Source of the DNA: Galeopsis tetrahit
Lineage: Eukaryota > Streptophyta > Magnoliopsida > Lamiales > Lamiaceae
Reading direction: 5' to 3'
Assembly: GCA_963675135.1 (NCBI GenBank)
Contig: OY776120.1
Location: forward strand, 16,582,001 to 16,646,000
DNA: 64,000 nucleotides
The notes beneath the pieces were generated by a model. The model was not told where the DNA came from. It searched no databases and was given only the letters and a program-made list of their open reading frames with translations. The position numbers were made by a program, and so were the translations under genes. Positions within the stretch are counted from its first letter, which is position 1. Each line of letters begins with the position of its first letter. Shown piece after piece: positions 34,941 to 45,034 of the stretch.

Positions 34941-36026
34941 GGGAAAATTTTAGTTTTAGTCCTATAAGTTTGATACATTCCAAAATAAATTCTTTAAGTT
35001 TAAACTTTACAAAATAAAATAAGTCATTTACCTTTCAATTTAATCCTTTTTTACATCAATTGAAACAAAATTGAAATATTCTTCCAAATTTAAAAACAAA
35101 ATTGAAATATGCACCATTGATAAAACAATTCTATAATTAAAAATAATTTTATTTTTTTTGACAGAATAATTACAAATAAATTTTACAACTAAATTAAAAC
35201 ATAACAATTTAAAATATATGAAGTTGTTCATATCAATTGATTGATGCTTACAATATAATAAAGTTGTATTTCAATCTTTCCAAAAACTAACATTCCACTT
35301 AAAAGATTGAGAATACAATTTCCACAAAAAAAAAAAAAAAACACCAAATTCATCTAGCCAAAGTTATCCACTAAAACAACCAAATTACCTTGAACAAGTA
35401 AAATAAACGACAAAAGACAAAAACCGTTTAAAAGGCAAAAACCAAAGTTCACAATTTTTTTGTTTCTCTTCTTCGTGACTCTCTCTGTTGAGATAAGTCA
35501 TGAAAAATGGTAATTAAACTCGAATATTGCTCAGAACTGTATTATTTATACACATTCTTAAAATAAAATTATATGTAAATTTTATTGAGAACTTTTTAAA
35601 ATATTGAAAACTATAACTTTTTAAAATATTAAAAACTTTTTAGAACTTCTTAAAATATACCTCTAGTCAATTGATTTAAATAGACATGTAAAAATATATA
35701 TCATAACAAAACTAGACAGTGACAATATTATTAACAAAAGAAAAATTTAAATAGACATTGAGAAAAAATTAAAGATAGGATGATGGGTTTTTTAAATAAA
35801 TGTCGTACAAGTCGTCAGCACATTCCACCGGAATTCCCAAATAATTTAACTGCATAAATCAAAAGAGAATATTCAGGCAGCTTTAATTCATTAAAAAGAT
35901 AAAGGATTAAAATTGATGTAAAAAAGGATTAAATTGAAAGGTAAAGGACTTATTTTTTAAAGTTGAAACTTAAATGATTTATTTTGGAATGTATCAAACT
36001 TATAAAACTAAAACTAAAATTTTCCC
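34941..36026. mobile_element. Non-autonomous MULE-type element with ~118-bp inverted ends
   Basis: The 10-bp duplication TATATTTGTA flanks it (34931-34940 and 36027-36036). Both ends begin GGGAAAATTTTAGTTTTAG and match for roughly 118 bp in inverted orientation with a few mismatches and small gaps (34941-35058 against 36026-35905). The 1086-bp element has no transposase ORF; the interior is AT-rich with A-runs. Long terminal repeats with a 9-11 bp duplication fit Mutator-like elements. Confidence 0.85.
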
Positions 36027-36083
36027 TATATTTGTATACAGTATATAAGAGTAATAAACTTTTATAAAAAATATATATATAAA

Positions 36084-36284
36084 GGTAAGGTCTAGTATGC
36101 ACTCGAGTGCATGCTGTGCACCCTAGTCAATGTGCACTTTTCAGTTTACTGACTTACACTTTTTGGTAATGGTGTTGCACGTTTCAATTATTACTCATTT
36201 ACTAAAAAGTGTAAGTTAGTAAACTGAAAAGTGCACATGGACTAGGGTGCACAGCATGCACTCGAGTCCATAACAGACCAACCC
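36084..36284. mobile_element. 201-bp MITE with ~75-bp inverted repeats
   Basis: Flanked by the 9-bp duplication ATATATAAA (36075-36083 and 36285-36293). The arms, containing ACTCGAGTGCATGCTGTGCA and GTGCACTTTTCAGTTTACT, pair almost perfectly around a loop of about 35 bp. The duplication length suggests the MULE superfamily. It ends about 356 bp before the TATA box of the downstream oxidase gene. Confidence 0.85.
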
Positions 36285-36639
36285 ATATATAAAATTTCAA
36301 GAACAATAAATAATATATTGTAAATGATTGACTAATGACTCATTAATACCTTAATCTTTTGATTCATTAATAACATCAATAATAAGACATGCATAATATG
36401 TGTAAAAAAAAATGAAAAATAGTCAAAGTGGGAAAAAACAGTAAATAACTTTCTTAAACTGCTAGAAAATTTAAAAGCGACAATTAAAGTATGGTTATAA
36501 ATTATTCTTTTTACATTTTTTCTATAATATCTCTTTTGCTACTCACTATACATTTTATTATTACATTTCTTAATTTTTTACAAAAAAGTAAAGAAAAAAC
36601 TTTTGAATAAGTGCCGCTCAAAAATCATAATCTTCAACC

Positions 36640-36647
36640 TATATAAG
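36640..36647 (+). promoter_or_regulatory. TATA box of the oxidase gene
   Basis: TATATAAG, 37 bp before the ATG at 36684. A pyrimidine tract of repeated TC (36660-36676) lies between them and would form a short leader. 36294-36639 is AT-rich with no other recognised element. Confidence 0.7.
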
Positions 36648-36683
36648 CGCCCCTTGTTCCTCTCTCTCTCTCTCTCACTTAAA

Positions 36684-38279
36684 ATGAAGATGAAGGACTC
36701 CCTCTCCCTCTTCTTCATTTTCTTATACTTGCTCTACGCTTCTGCTTCTTCAACTGCTGCTGCAGATTCTCTATACGACTCCCTCGTTAACTGTTTCACA
36801 CAATCCAAAATCCCTTCTTCCGAAATTTCAAAAATTGTTTACACCCAAACAAGCCCTTCCTTCACAAATGTCCTCCAAGCCTACATCAGAAACCGCCGCT
36901 TCAACCTCTCCACCACCCCCAAACCAACCCTAATCATCGCCCCCACGGCGTTGCCCCAAGTCAGCGCCGCCGTCCTCTGCGCTAAAAAACTCAACTTCCA
37001 ACTCAAAATCCGCAGCGGCGGCCACGACTACGAAGGCATTTCCTATGTCTCCCCCACCCCTTTCGTCATCCTCGATATGTTCAATTTTCGATCTATCGAC
37101 ATCAACATTTCCGACCAAACCGCTTGGGTCCAATCCGGCGCATTCCTCGGAGAACTCTATTACAGAATCTGGGAGAAAAGCAAAGTCCACGCATTCCCCG
37201 CCGGAGTTTGCCCCACCGTCGGCGTCGGCGGCCACATCAGCGGCGCCGGGTACGGCAACATGATGAGGAAGTACGGCCTGACAGTTGATAACGTCATCGA
37301 CGCCCAAATCGTCGATGCTAACGGCAGGGTTTTGGACAGGGCAGCCATGGGGGAGGATCTATTTTGGGCCATCCGCGGCGGCGGAGGCGGTAGCTTCGCC
37401 GTGATTATATCGTACAAGATAAAACTGGTGGCCGTGCCGGCGACGGTTACCGTTTTCCGGGTGGAAAAATACATGGAGGATAATGCAACGGAAGCCGTTT
37501 TCCAGTTCCAGCAAATTACTGACAAAATCGACAACGATCTTTTTATTCGTGTTCTTCTGCAACCAGTCACGAGAAATAAAGTAAAAAGCGCGCGCGCGAC
37601 TTTCATCGGTTTATTCCTTGGCGACTCTTCCCGTCTTGTTCCAATCACAAATTCCAAATTCCCGAAATTGGGCCTGAAACAATCCGATTGCCATGAAATG
37701 CCGTGGATAAACTCTGTCCTATACTGGAACAATAACTTCGACAATTCGACGTCCCCAGCAGTGTTGCTAAATAGATCGCCGGCATCTGTGGACTTCGGGA
37801 AACGGAAATCCGACTACGTCAAAACCCCGATTCCGATGCCGGTGCTCCAAACAATTTTCAATAAAATAAGCCAATCCGGGAAAATGGGAATGGTGTTCAA
37901 TTCCTACGGCGGTAGAATGAGTGAAATAGCGGAATCGGAGACGCCGTTCCCTCACCGCGCCGGAAACATTTTCAAGATTCAGTACTTTGTAAACTGGAAG
38001 GAAGAAGGTCAAGCAGCTGAAACGAATTACATGAGTCAGATCAGAGATATGTACAGTTTCATGGCGCCTTACGTGTCCAAGAATCCGAGAGAAGCTTATC
38101 TCAATTACAGGGATTTGGACATAGGAACCACCAACAACGGGAAAGACAGTTACAAACAGGGTTTGGTGTATGGAGTGAAATATTTCAAGAATAATTTAGA
38201 TAGGTTGGTGAAAATAAAGAGTGCGGTTGATCCGGGTAACTTGTTCAGGAACGAGCAAAGCATTCCAAGATTGCCGTAG
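36684..38279 (+). CDS. Berberine-bridge-enzyme-like FAD-linked oxidase
   Basis: 531 residues, single exon, as is common in this plant family. Secreted or vacuolar: a hydrophobic signal peptide spans residues ~6-25. The FAD-binding domain shows RSGGHDYEG with His114 and GVCPTVGVGGHISGAGYG with Cys176, the two residues that bind FAD covalently in bicovalent members. Cys37 and Cys99 match the conserved disulfide. The C-terminal BBE domain has YLNYRDLDIG and VDPGNLFRNEQSIP. Val179, three residues after Cys176, is at the position linked to oxygen use in EcBBE, so oxidase activity is plausible. Several N-glycosylation sites occur (NLS, NIS, NAT, NST, NRS). The family oxidises alkaloids, monolignols, oligosaccharides or cannabinoid precursors; the substrate here is unknown. 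The first ATG after the TATA box was chosen; a second Met is two codons later. Confidence 0.92.
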   Translation: MKMKDSLSLFFIFLYLLYASASSTAAADSLYDSLVNCFTQSKIPSSEISKIVYTQTSPSFTNVLQAYIRNRRFNLSTTPKPTLIIAPTALPQVSAAVLCAKKLNFQLKIRSGGHDYEGISYVSPTPFVILDMFNFRSIDINISDQTAWVQSGAFLGELYYRIWEKSKVHAFPAGVCPTVGVGGHISGAGYGNMMRKYGLTVDNVIDAQIVDANGRVLDRAAMGEDLFWAIRGGGGGSFAVIISYKIKLVAVPATVTVFRVEKYMEDNATEAVFQFQQITDKIDNDLFIRVLLQPVTRNKVKSARATFIGLFLGDSSRLVPITNSKFPKLGLKQSDCHEMPWINSVLYWNNNFDNSTSPAVLLNRSPASVDFGKRKSDYVKTPIPMPVLQTIFNKISQSGKMGMVFNSYGGRMSEIAESETPFPHRAGNIFKIQYFVNWKEEGQAAETNYMSQIRDMYSFMAPYVSKNPREAYLNYRDLDIGTTNNGKDSYKQGLVYGVKYFKNNLDRLVKIKSAVDPGNLFRNEQSIPRLP

Positions 38280-38537
38280 CTCTCAGGGAAGAAAATCAAT
38301 GGAATAGAGGCCAGGGTAGCTTTAATGCACCCGTGATATTTGGTAGTAATAAGTCAATTGAGATCAAATTATTTTTCGTCCAATCATTTTTGTACTCATG
38401 CTTTAGAGCCCAACGACTAATTAATGATTGTTGCGATTAAATCCTTAATACTATGATTATTAGCATTAAATACTATGGATGAATATTATTTAGTACTCAA
38501 CCCGTAGATATACACATGTTACATCTATATATTACAA
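38280..38537 (+). other. Downstream region of the oxidase gene
   Basis: AT-rich 3' flank up to the candidate Helitron end. No canonical AATAAA seen; AGTAATAAG at 38346-38354 is the closest. Confidence 0.45.
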
Positions 38538-38751
38538 CTAGTATAATACCCGCGTTTTACGCGGGGATTGAAATAAATTTATAATATATTTTAAATTTAT
38601 TAATTAAAAAATATCTTTGAAACATGTATACATTTGTAAAAATTTTATTCCATTAAAAAAAATATTAATTGATTAAAAAAAAATGGCCTTACTTATACAA
38701 AATATACAAAAATGGCCTTCTTTTATTTAATTGATTAAAAAAAAGAAAAAA

Positions 38752-39026
38752 AACAAGCACACTAAACAACCACATTAAACAACTCTAAACAACCACATTA
38801 AACAATCATAAACAACCACATTAAACAACCCTAAACAACTCTATTAAACAACCCTAAACAACTTTAAACAACCCTAAACAAGCCCAGTAAACCACTTCAA
38901 ACAACCTTAAACAACCCTAAATAAAACAAGTAAACAACCTTAAACAACTCTAAACAACACCAAACAAGCTCAGTAAACAACCCTAAACAACCTCAAACAA
39001 GCTCAGTAAACAACCCTAAACAACCT
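38752..39026 (+). repeat. Degenerate AAACAACC / ACCCTAAACA repeat
   Basis: A run of imperfect 10-14 bp units such as TTAAACAACC and ACCCTAAACAA. CCCTAAA, the plant telomere unit, appears about six times but never in direct tandem. Non-coding. Confidence 0.75.
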
Positions 39027-39499
39027 GAACGGAAATTTTATGTGTAAACCTAAAAAAAAATTCTACTTGAATTCACTATAATAAAACATCAAATACTAAC
39101 AAAATCAAACAAAAGAATATAATAGAAAATATGTTTCTTACCGTCAATCCAACTTTCAATTACATTATGAGAAAAAAATGAAAGAATGTAAGTGTAGTGC
39201 GAAGAAGGTGGAGAAGCGAAGCGAAGAAGATGGAAAAACTTTTGCGCAGTAGCTTGAGAGGAAGAAAGAGAGTTTTTTTTTTTTTTTTTAGCAGAAGCTT
39301 GGAAGGAAGATCGTTGGAGTCTCGTGTCCTGCAAAGAAGATGGAGAAGCTTTTGCAAAAGCTTGGAAGAAAGAGGGGTTTTTTCTAGCAGAAGCCTGGAA
39401 GGAAGAAGAGATGGAAAACCCTATTACTTACTTACGGTGAATTTTTTTTTTTAATTAATGTTTTTCCACTTAAATGGTCAAAGGCCAAAATTAAGTATG

Positions 39500-39718
39500 G
39501 ATCGGTAAACCGGCCGTACTTGATAATTACCACGAAAACATAACCACAACACTATTCGGCTTGCACAACTGAGAGACAAATACCAAGTTCTTTGCCATAG
39601 ACAATATAAGTAACGTATCTGAAAACTTAAGAGAGTGAAATGCAGGAAATGATAAAGAATCAGATAATTGTGTACCATCACCAATAACTACAATATCGTA
39701 GCCAACATTATTCAACAC
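39500..39718 (-). pseudogene. Copia protease-region fragment
   Basis: On the minus strand the reading YDIVVIGDGTQL..HSLKFSDTLLILSMAKNLVFVSQLCKPNSVVV matches the stretch between protease and integrase in Copia polyproteins (VVIGDGT then KNLISVSQL). Short, with frame changes at its end and no partner domains. An old fragment, separate from element F next to it. 39027-39499 has repeated GAAGCTTGGAAGGAAGA-like purine units and no gene. Confidence 0.6.
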
Positions 39719-39770
39719 AGATTCTCAACGCAATCTCAGATTCCCAAAATTAAAATTATACACTAAACAG

Positions 39771-40052
39771 TGTTGATATGCCTTGAATCACACACTTCGC
39801 TGAGCTGTCCGGGGGGGCGGAGACGCCCCCGGCCCAACGGTATGCAGTATTGGGCTTTAGGCCCAATTTGGGTGTTTTATCTCAGTGCTATATATATGGT
39901 ATTTAAGATCTGTAATCTGTAACCCTAATTGAGTAATAAAATCCGTTCTCCTCTCTGCCCGTGGACGTAGCCAATTCATTGGTGAACCACGTAAATCACT
40001 TGTCTTATTTACGTTTCTTGTTCATGCTCTATAATCCTATTCTGTCACAACA
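39771..40052 (+). repeat. 5' LTR of element F
   Basis: TATA box TATATATA at 39889-39896 and AATAAA at 39935-39940. Upstream of the TATA box are two palindromes: a GC-rich one (CCGGGGGGGCG and CGCCCCCGG around GAGA, 39809-39832) and ATTGGGC/GCCCAAT around TTTAG (39849-39867). Confidence 0.95.
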
Positions 40053-40055
40053 AAC

Positions 40056-40069
40056 TGGTATCAAGAGCC
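40056..40069 (+). other. Primer binding site of element F (tRNA-iMet type)
   Basis: TGGTATCAAGAGCC, 3 bases after the LTR. It matches the usual TGGTATCAGAGCC except for one extra A. Confidence 0.8.
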
Positions 40070-40129
40070 TGGTCGTTTCGATCAAGTTTTTTTTTCCGCA
40101 CTGTTAGGGTTTTTTGGAGCCGATCGAGA

Positions 40130-43100
40130 ATGTCTGCTTTCAACGTAAAGGTTGACAAATTCACCGGGAGAAATAGTTTTGGCCTATGGCAAATAAAGAT
40201 GCGATCTCTGCTGAAGCAGTAGGGTTTGTGGGCGCCGCTATCAGGAAAACCTAAATCTGAGGATGTAAATGAAGAAGAGTGGAATACCCTAGAAGAAAAG
40301 GCCCACTCGACTATCATGCTATGTCTGTCTGACGATGTTATCATCGAGGTTGCGGATCAGGAAACTGCCGATGGTCTCTGGAAGAAGTTAGAGAGTCTCT
40401 ACATGACGAAGTCTCTAACCAACAAATTGCTTCTGAAGCAACGTCTGTTCCGTTTACGCATGCAGGAAGGTACATCTCTTCGGGATCATCTAGATAAATT
40501 AAATAAAATTTTACTAGATTTGCGTAATATTGATGTTAAAGTAGAAGATGAGGACGCTGCTTTAATTCTGTTAGTATCTTTGCCTGAATCGTATGAGAAT
40601 TTTGTTGAATCGTTCATTACTGGGAAAGATACTCTGTCTCTGGAAGATGTTCGATCTGCTCTCCACAGCAGAGAAGACCGTCAACAGGCAACTGGCTCGG
40701 CCACAGAAAATCAGGCATCGGGGCTGTATGTTACGGGTAAGGGACAAAAGAAATTTGGGAAGAAAACTGGGAAGCCGAATCAGAAAGGTTCAAAAGGTCC
40801 TAAACCCGATGACATCTGCAATTACTGTAAAGAACCAGGGCACTGGAAGAATGATTGTCCTAAGAAGAAGAGGAAGCAGGAGAAGAAAGATGGTGTCGGC
40901 GGTTCTGCAGCTGTTGCAGAAACTGATACAAATTCTGAAGATGATCTGGCCTTGGTTGCAGCTGGACAGTCACATCGTAATGATGTGTGGGTTCTTGATT
41001 CTGGGGCATCATACCACATTTGTCCTAACAGGGAGTTCTTCTCGACCTATGAGCAGATAGATGGAGGAAATGTTACCATGGCTAACAGTGCTGCCTGCAA
41101 GGTGGTTGGGATTGGCTCAGTCAGGATACGGACACATGATGGGGTATTCTGCACCTTGGATGAAGTCAGGCATGTTCCACAGATGACGAAGAATCTGATA
41201 TCATTGAGTCTCCTTGACAGCAAGGGTTTCAGTTTCAAAGGTGAAGGTGGAGTTATGTATGTTTGTCAAGGTTCAAAGGTGGTTCTGACAGGCTTGAAAC
41301 GTGGTACCTTATATTATCTGCGAGGTTCCACTGTGACAGGTTCTGCTAATGTTGCATCATCTGAGGTTCAGACCATGGATATGACCAGGTTGTGGCATAT
41401 GAGGCTCGGTCATATGGGAGAAAGAGGGATGCATATTTTGTCAAAGCGGGATCTTCTTTCTGGGCATAAAGTGCAGAGTCTTGAATTCTGCGAACATTGT
41501 GTATTTGGGAAGCTTCATCGTAGCAAGTTCCCAAAGAAGGCAGTTCATCAGACCAAGGGGACTCTTGACTACATTCATATGGATTGTTGGGGTCCGTCAC
41601 GTGTTGAGTCTATTGGAGGCCACAGATATTTTGTGTCTATGATTGATGACTACTCAAGGATGACTTGGGTAATTATGATGAAACACAAAAGTGAAGCTTT
41701 CAAGAAATTCAAGCAGTGGAAGGCGTTGGTAGAAAATCAGACTGGGAAGAAGATCAAGAGACTGCGAACTGATAATGGCCTGGAGTTCTGTTCGTCTGAG
41801 TTCAATGAGTTCTGCAAGGATGCAGGGATTGCTCGACACCACACTATCCGACATACACCGCAGCAGAATGGTGTGGCAGAGCGCATGAATCAGACATTGC
41901 TGGAGAGAGCGAGATGCATGCTCTCGAATGCTGGTTTGGCTAGAAAGTTCTGGGCAGAAGCAGTAAACACGGCGTGCTATCTGATCAACCGTGGTCCACA
42001 CACTGGCATTGATTGCCAGACACCTTATGAGGTATGGTCTAATAAACTTGCAGATTATTCTTTGTTGAAGGTTTTTGGCTGTACTGTTTACTATCATGTT
42101 AGTGAGGGTAAATTAGAACCAAGAGCTAAGAAGGGTATATTTGTTGGTTTCGGGGATGGAGTTAAGGGATATAGAATCTGGTCACCTTCAGAGAATAGAG
42201 TTATATTCAGTAGGAATGTGATTTTTGATGAGAATTCTATGCTTAACCCCATTGTGAAGTCTGTTTGTACAGAAAATCGTAGTAATGTTAAACAGGTGGA
42301 GCTGCAAGTCACTCTCGATGAGAGTAAATCACAACTCCAAGGTGGAGAAGATCAACATACTACTGCTGAAAGTACAAGTTCTGATGTTCATCCAGAAGCT
42401 CGTCAGACAAGCATAGTTGTTGATAGAGCTAGGAGAACAGGCGTGAAGCCTCCTGTGCGGTACGGTTTTGAGGATATGGTGACTTATGCATTACAAGTCG
42501 CTGACGAGGTGGAAGAGGAAGAACCATCTGCAGGTGAACCATTCACCTACAGAGAGGCTGTTTCATGCAATGAGTCGGCCCTATGGCTCGCTGCAATGAG
42601 AGAAGAGATGGAATCACTTGCCAAGAATGAGACTTGGGAGCTAGTCAAACGGCCTAAGGAGAGGAAGATTGTTACTTGCAAATGGATATTCAAGAGGAAG
42701 GAAGAAACCACACCTGGTGAGGGTGTGAGATACAAAGCTCGGCTAGTTGCAAGAGGGTTCACACAGAAGGAGGGGGTTGATTATAATGAGATATTCTCAC
42801 CAGTGGTCAGACACACTTCCATCAGAATGTTACTAGCAATGGTGGCACATCAGGATTTAGAACTTGAGCAACTAGATGTGAAGACAACTTTTCTACATGG
42901 AAAGCTTGAAGATGATATCTACATGACTCAGCCAGGGGGGTTCCAGGTTCCGGGGAAGGAAGATTATGTTTGCAAGTTGATGAGGTCTCTATATGGATTA
43001 AAGCAGTCTCCAAGGCAGTGGTATAAGAGGTTTGATAGTTACATGATCCAGTTGGGATACAACAGGAGTCCGTATGATTGTTGTGTGTATCACAATAAAG

Positions 43101-44095
43101 CTGATGATGGTTCCATGATCTATCTCGTCCTGTATGTGGATGATATGCTCATAGCTGCGAAGTCCAAGTCTGATATTCAGAAGTTGAAGGATCTGCTCAG
43201 TGCTGAGTTCGATATGAAGGATTTGGGTGCTGCCAAGAAAATTTTGGGAATGGAGATATATAGGGAAAGAGAGAAGAAGAAGAAGCTTTTCTTGTCACAG
43301 AAGAGTTACATTCAGAAGATCTTGTCTAGATTTGGCATGTCTACCGCCAAGCCTATTGATACTCCAAGTGCTACAAATATTCACTTATCCACTGATTATG
43401 CACCAAAAACTGTAGCTGAGCAAGTGTACATGTCTCGAGTCCCATACTCCAATGCAGTAGGGAGTTTGATGTATGCTATGGTCTGCACTAGACCAGATCT
43501 TGCACATGCTGTTAGTGTTGTCAGCAGGTTCATGGGACAACCTGGAAAGGAGCATTGGCAAGCTGTGAAGAGGATTTTTCGTTATCTCAGAGGTACGTCT
43601 GATGTTGGTCTCATTTATGGAGGTGATGCTCACGTTTCTGTGACTGGTTATTCTGATTCTGACTATGCTGGAGATGTTGATAGTAGAAGATCTATGACTG
43701 GTTATGTTTTCACTCTTTGTGGTTCTGTTGTTAGTTGGAAGGCAACTCTGCAGGCTACAGTCACTTTGTCTACAACTGAAGCAGAGTATATGGCACTGAC
43801 AGAAGCTGCTAAAGAGGGAGTTTGGTTGAAAGGGCTTGTAGGTGATCTTGGTCTACATCATGATCAAGTTATTGTATTCTGTGACAGTCTGAGTGCAATC
43901 TGTTTGACCAAGGATCAGGTCCATCATGAGAGGACCAAGCATATTGATGTGAGGTATCATTTTCTGAGGAATGAGCAGAGAATCAAGGTGATGAAAGTAG
44001 GTACTGCTGATAATCCTGCTGACATGTTCACCAAGCCGGTCCCACATAGCAAGTTTCGACATTGTTTGAACTTGCTAAATGTTACAAGCTGTTAG
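40130..44095 (+). pseudogene. Gag-pol polyprotein of element F with one early stop
   Basis: ATG at 40130; 1321 codons in one frame, broken only by TAG at 40220-40222 (codon 31), where relatives usually have Gln. Downstream of that the frame is open for 1290 codons. Gag zinc knuckle CNYCKEPGHWKNDC at residues ~230-243. Protease DSG at 290-292. Integrase zinc finger (WHMRLGH..CEHC) and core (HMDCWGP, RTDNGLEF, NGVAERMNQ). RT with QLDVKTTFLHG and YVDDM (Asp at 1004-1005). RNase H with GYSDSDYAGD and STTEAEYMAL. Translation from the ATG would stop after 30 residues, so this copy is probably inactive unless the stop is bypassed. Confidence 0.9.
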
Positions 44096-44194
44096 TTGCC
44101 CAAGGAGGGCAAATCTGAGGCAGAAAGGAGGAGTCTGTTCATCTGGCATTGTAATGATGCATCTGCAAGGAAGATTCAAGTCAAGGTGGAGATT

Positions 44195-44476
44195 TGTTGA
44201 TATGCCTTGAATCACACACTTCGCTGAGCTGTCCGGGGGGGCGGAGACGCCCCCGGCCCAACGGTATGCAGTATTGGGCTTTAGGCCCAATTTGGGTGTT
44301 TTATCTCAGTGCTATATATATGGTCTTTGAGATCTGTAATCTGTAACCCTAATTGAGTAATAAAATCCGTTCTCCTCTCTGCCCGTGGACGTAGCCAATT
44401 CATTGGTGAACCACGTAAATCACTTGTCTTCTTTACGTTTCTTGTTCATGCTCTATAATCCTATTCTGTCACAACA
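44195..44476 (+). repeat. 3' LTR of element F
   Basis: 282 bp, preceded by the purine tract AAGGTGGAGATT (44183-44194). Same palindromes and TATA box as the 5' LTR. Confidence 0.95.
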
Positions 44477-44481
44477 AACAG

Positions 44482-45034
44482 TAAACACCATCTCAATTCT
44501 CATATTCTCAACGAATCAACATAATCCAATTAAATCTAATATCATAGCTAGAACCAAGTTCAACACTAAAAGCCAAAAGTCCAATAGAGGTTAGAGAGTA
44601 AGTGAGTAACAGAGACTAACAATGATTTGTGAATCTCAGGTCTACATGAACCACACTGTCGCCAGAGAGTGGGTCACACACTTGCACAGTCACACTATCG
44701 TCTATCGCCGTGAATCGCAACGCCTTGCCGGTGGGCTGTAGGAGTAGGGTGGATGGAGAGGATGACGGAGTGCAGTCGACAGTGAGGCGGAGACACAGCC
44801 GTAGTGACAATGCATGGGGTTGGGACTAATTGGGGTCTGGGGACAGGAATTGGGAAACAGGGTTTGAAAATTAAGGTTTTAAGTTTTTAATATATATAAG
44901 ATGCTTGTTTGGTTTGATTACAATTAACTTTTTTTTTTTTTTAAATTAATCAAAATCGAAATCGAACTACGAAAATTTCAAAAATGTAAATTGAAAATAG
45001 AATTGATCTTTTTGGTAACCGAACATTATTTATA
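44482..45034. other. Right part of the candidate Helitron and flank
   Basis: No recognised gene. A short GC-rich stretch (44640-44820) reads as a 64-residue minus-strand frame I could not assign. AT-rich beyond 44870. Confidence 0.5.

Larger units (their letters stand above)
39771..44476 (+). mobile_element. Copia LTR retrotransposon F, full length (4706 bp)
   Basis: Two 282-bp LTRs (39771-40052, 44195-44476) beginning TGTTGATATG and ending TCACAACA. Target duplication AACAG at 39766-39770 and 44477-44481. Initiator-Met-type primer site and one long gag-pol frame. LTRs differ by about 3 substitutions by eye, so the insertion is fairly recent. The only clear coding defect is one in-frame TAG at codon 31. 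Polyprotein style is Tnt1/Tork-like. Confidence 0.95.
38538..44901 (-). mobile_element. Candidate Helitron interrupted by Copia F
   Basis: On the minus strand the 3' end reads as a perfect 6-bp-stem hairpin (CCCGCG and CGCGGG, 38549-38565), 7 bases, then CTAG (38538-38541) followed by T: the Helitron 3' signature. A matching 5' end TCTTATATATATT preceded by A lies at 44901, so the whole sits between A and T as Helitrons do. Without F and its duplication the element would be about 1.65 kb. No RepHel coding seen. The 3' end is much better supported than the 5' end. Confidence 0.42.

Noticed and set aside
36603..36683. Longer N-terminus for the oxidase starting at 36603
   Set aside because: That codon is TTG and the stretch spans the TATA box. 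The first ATG after it (36684) gives a normal signal peptide.
40130..40230. Programmed stop-codon read-through in element F
   Set aside because: The stop is at codon 31 inside Gag, not at a gag-pol border, so a point mutation is simpler.
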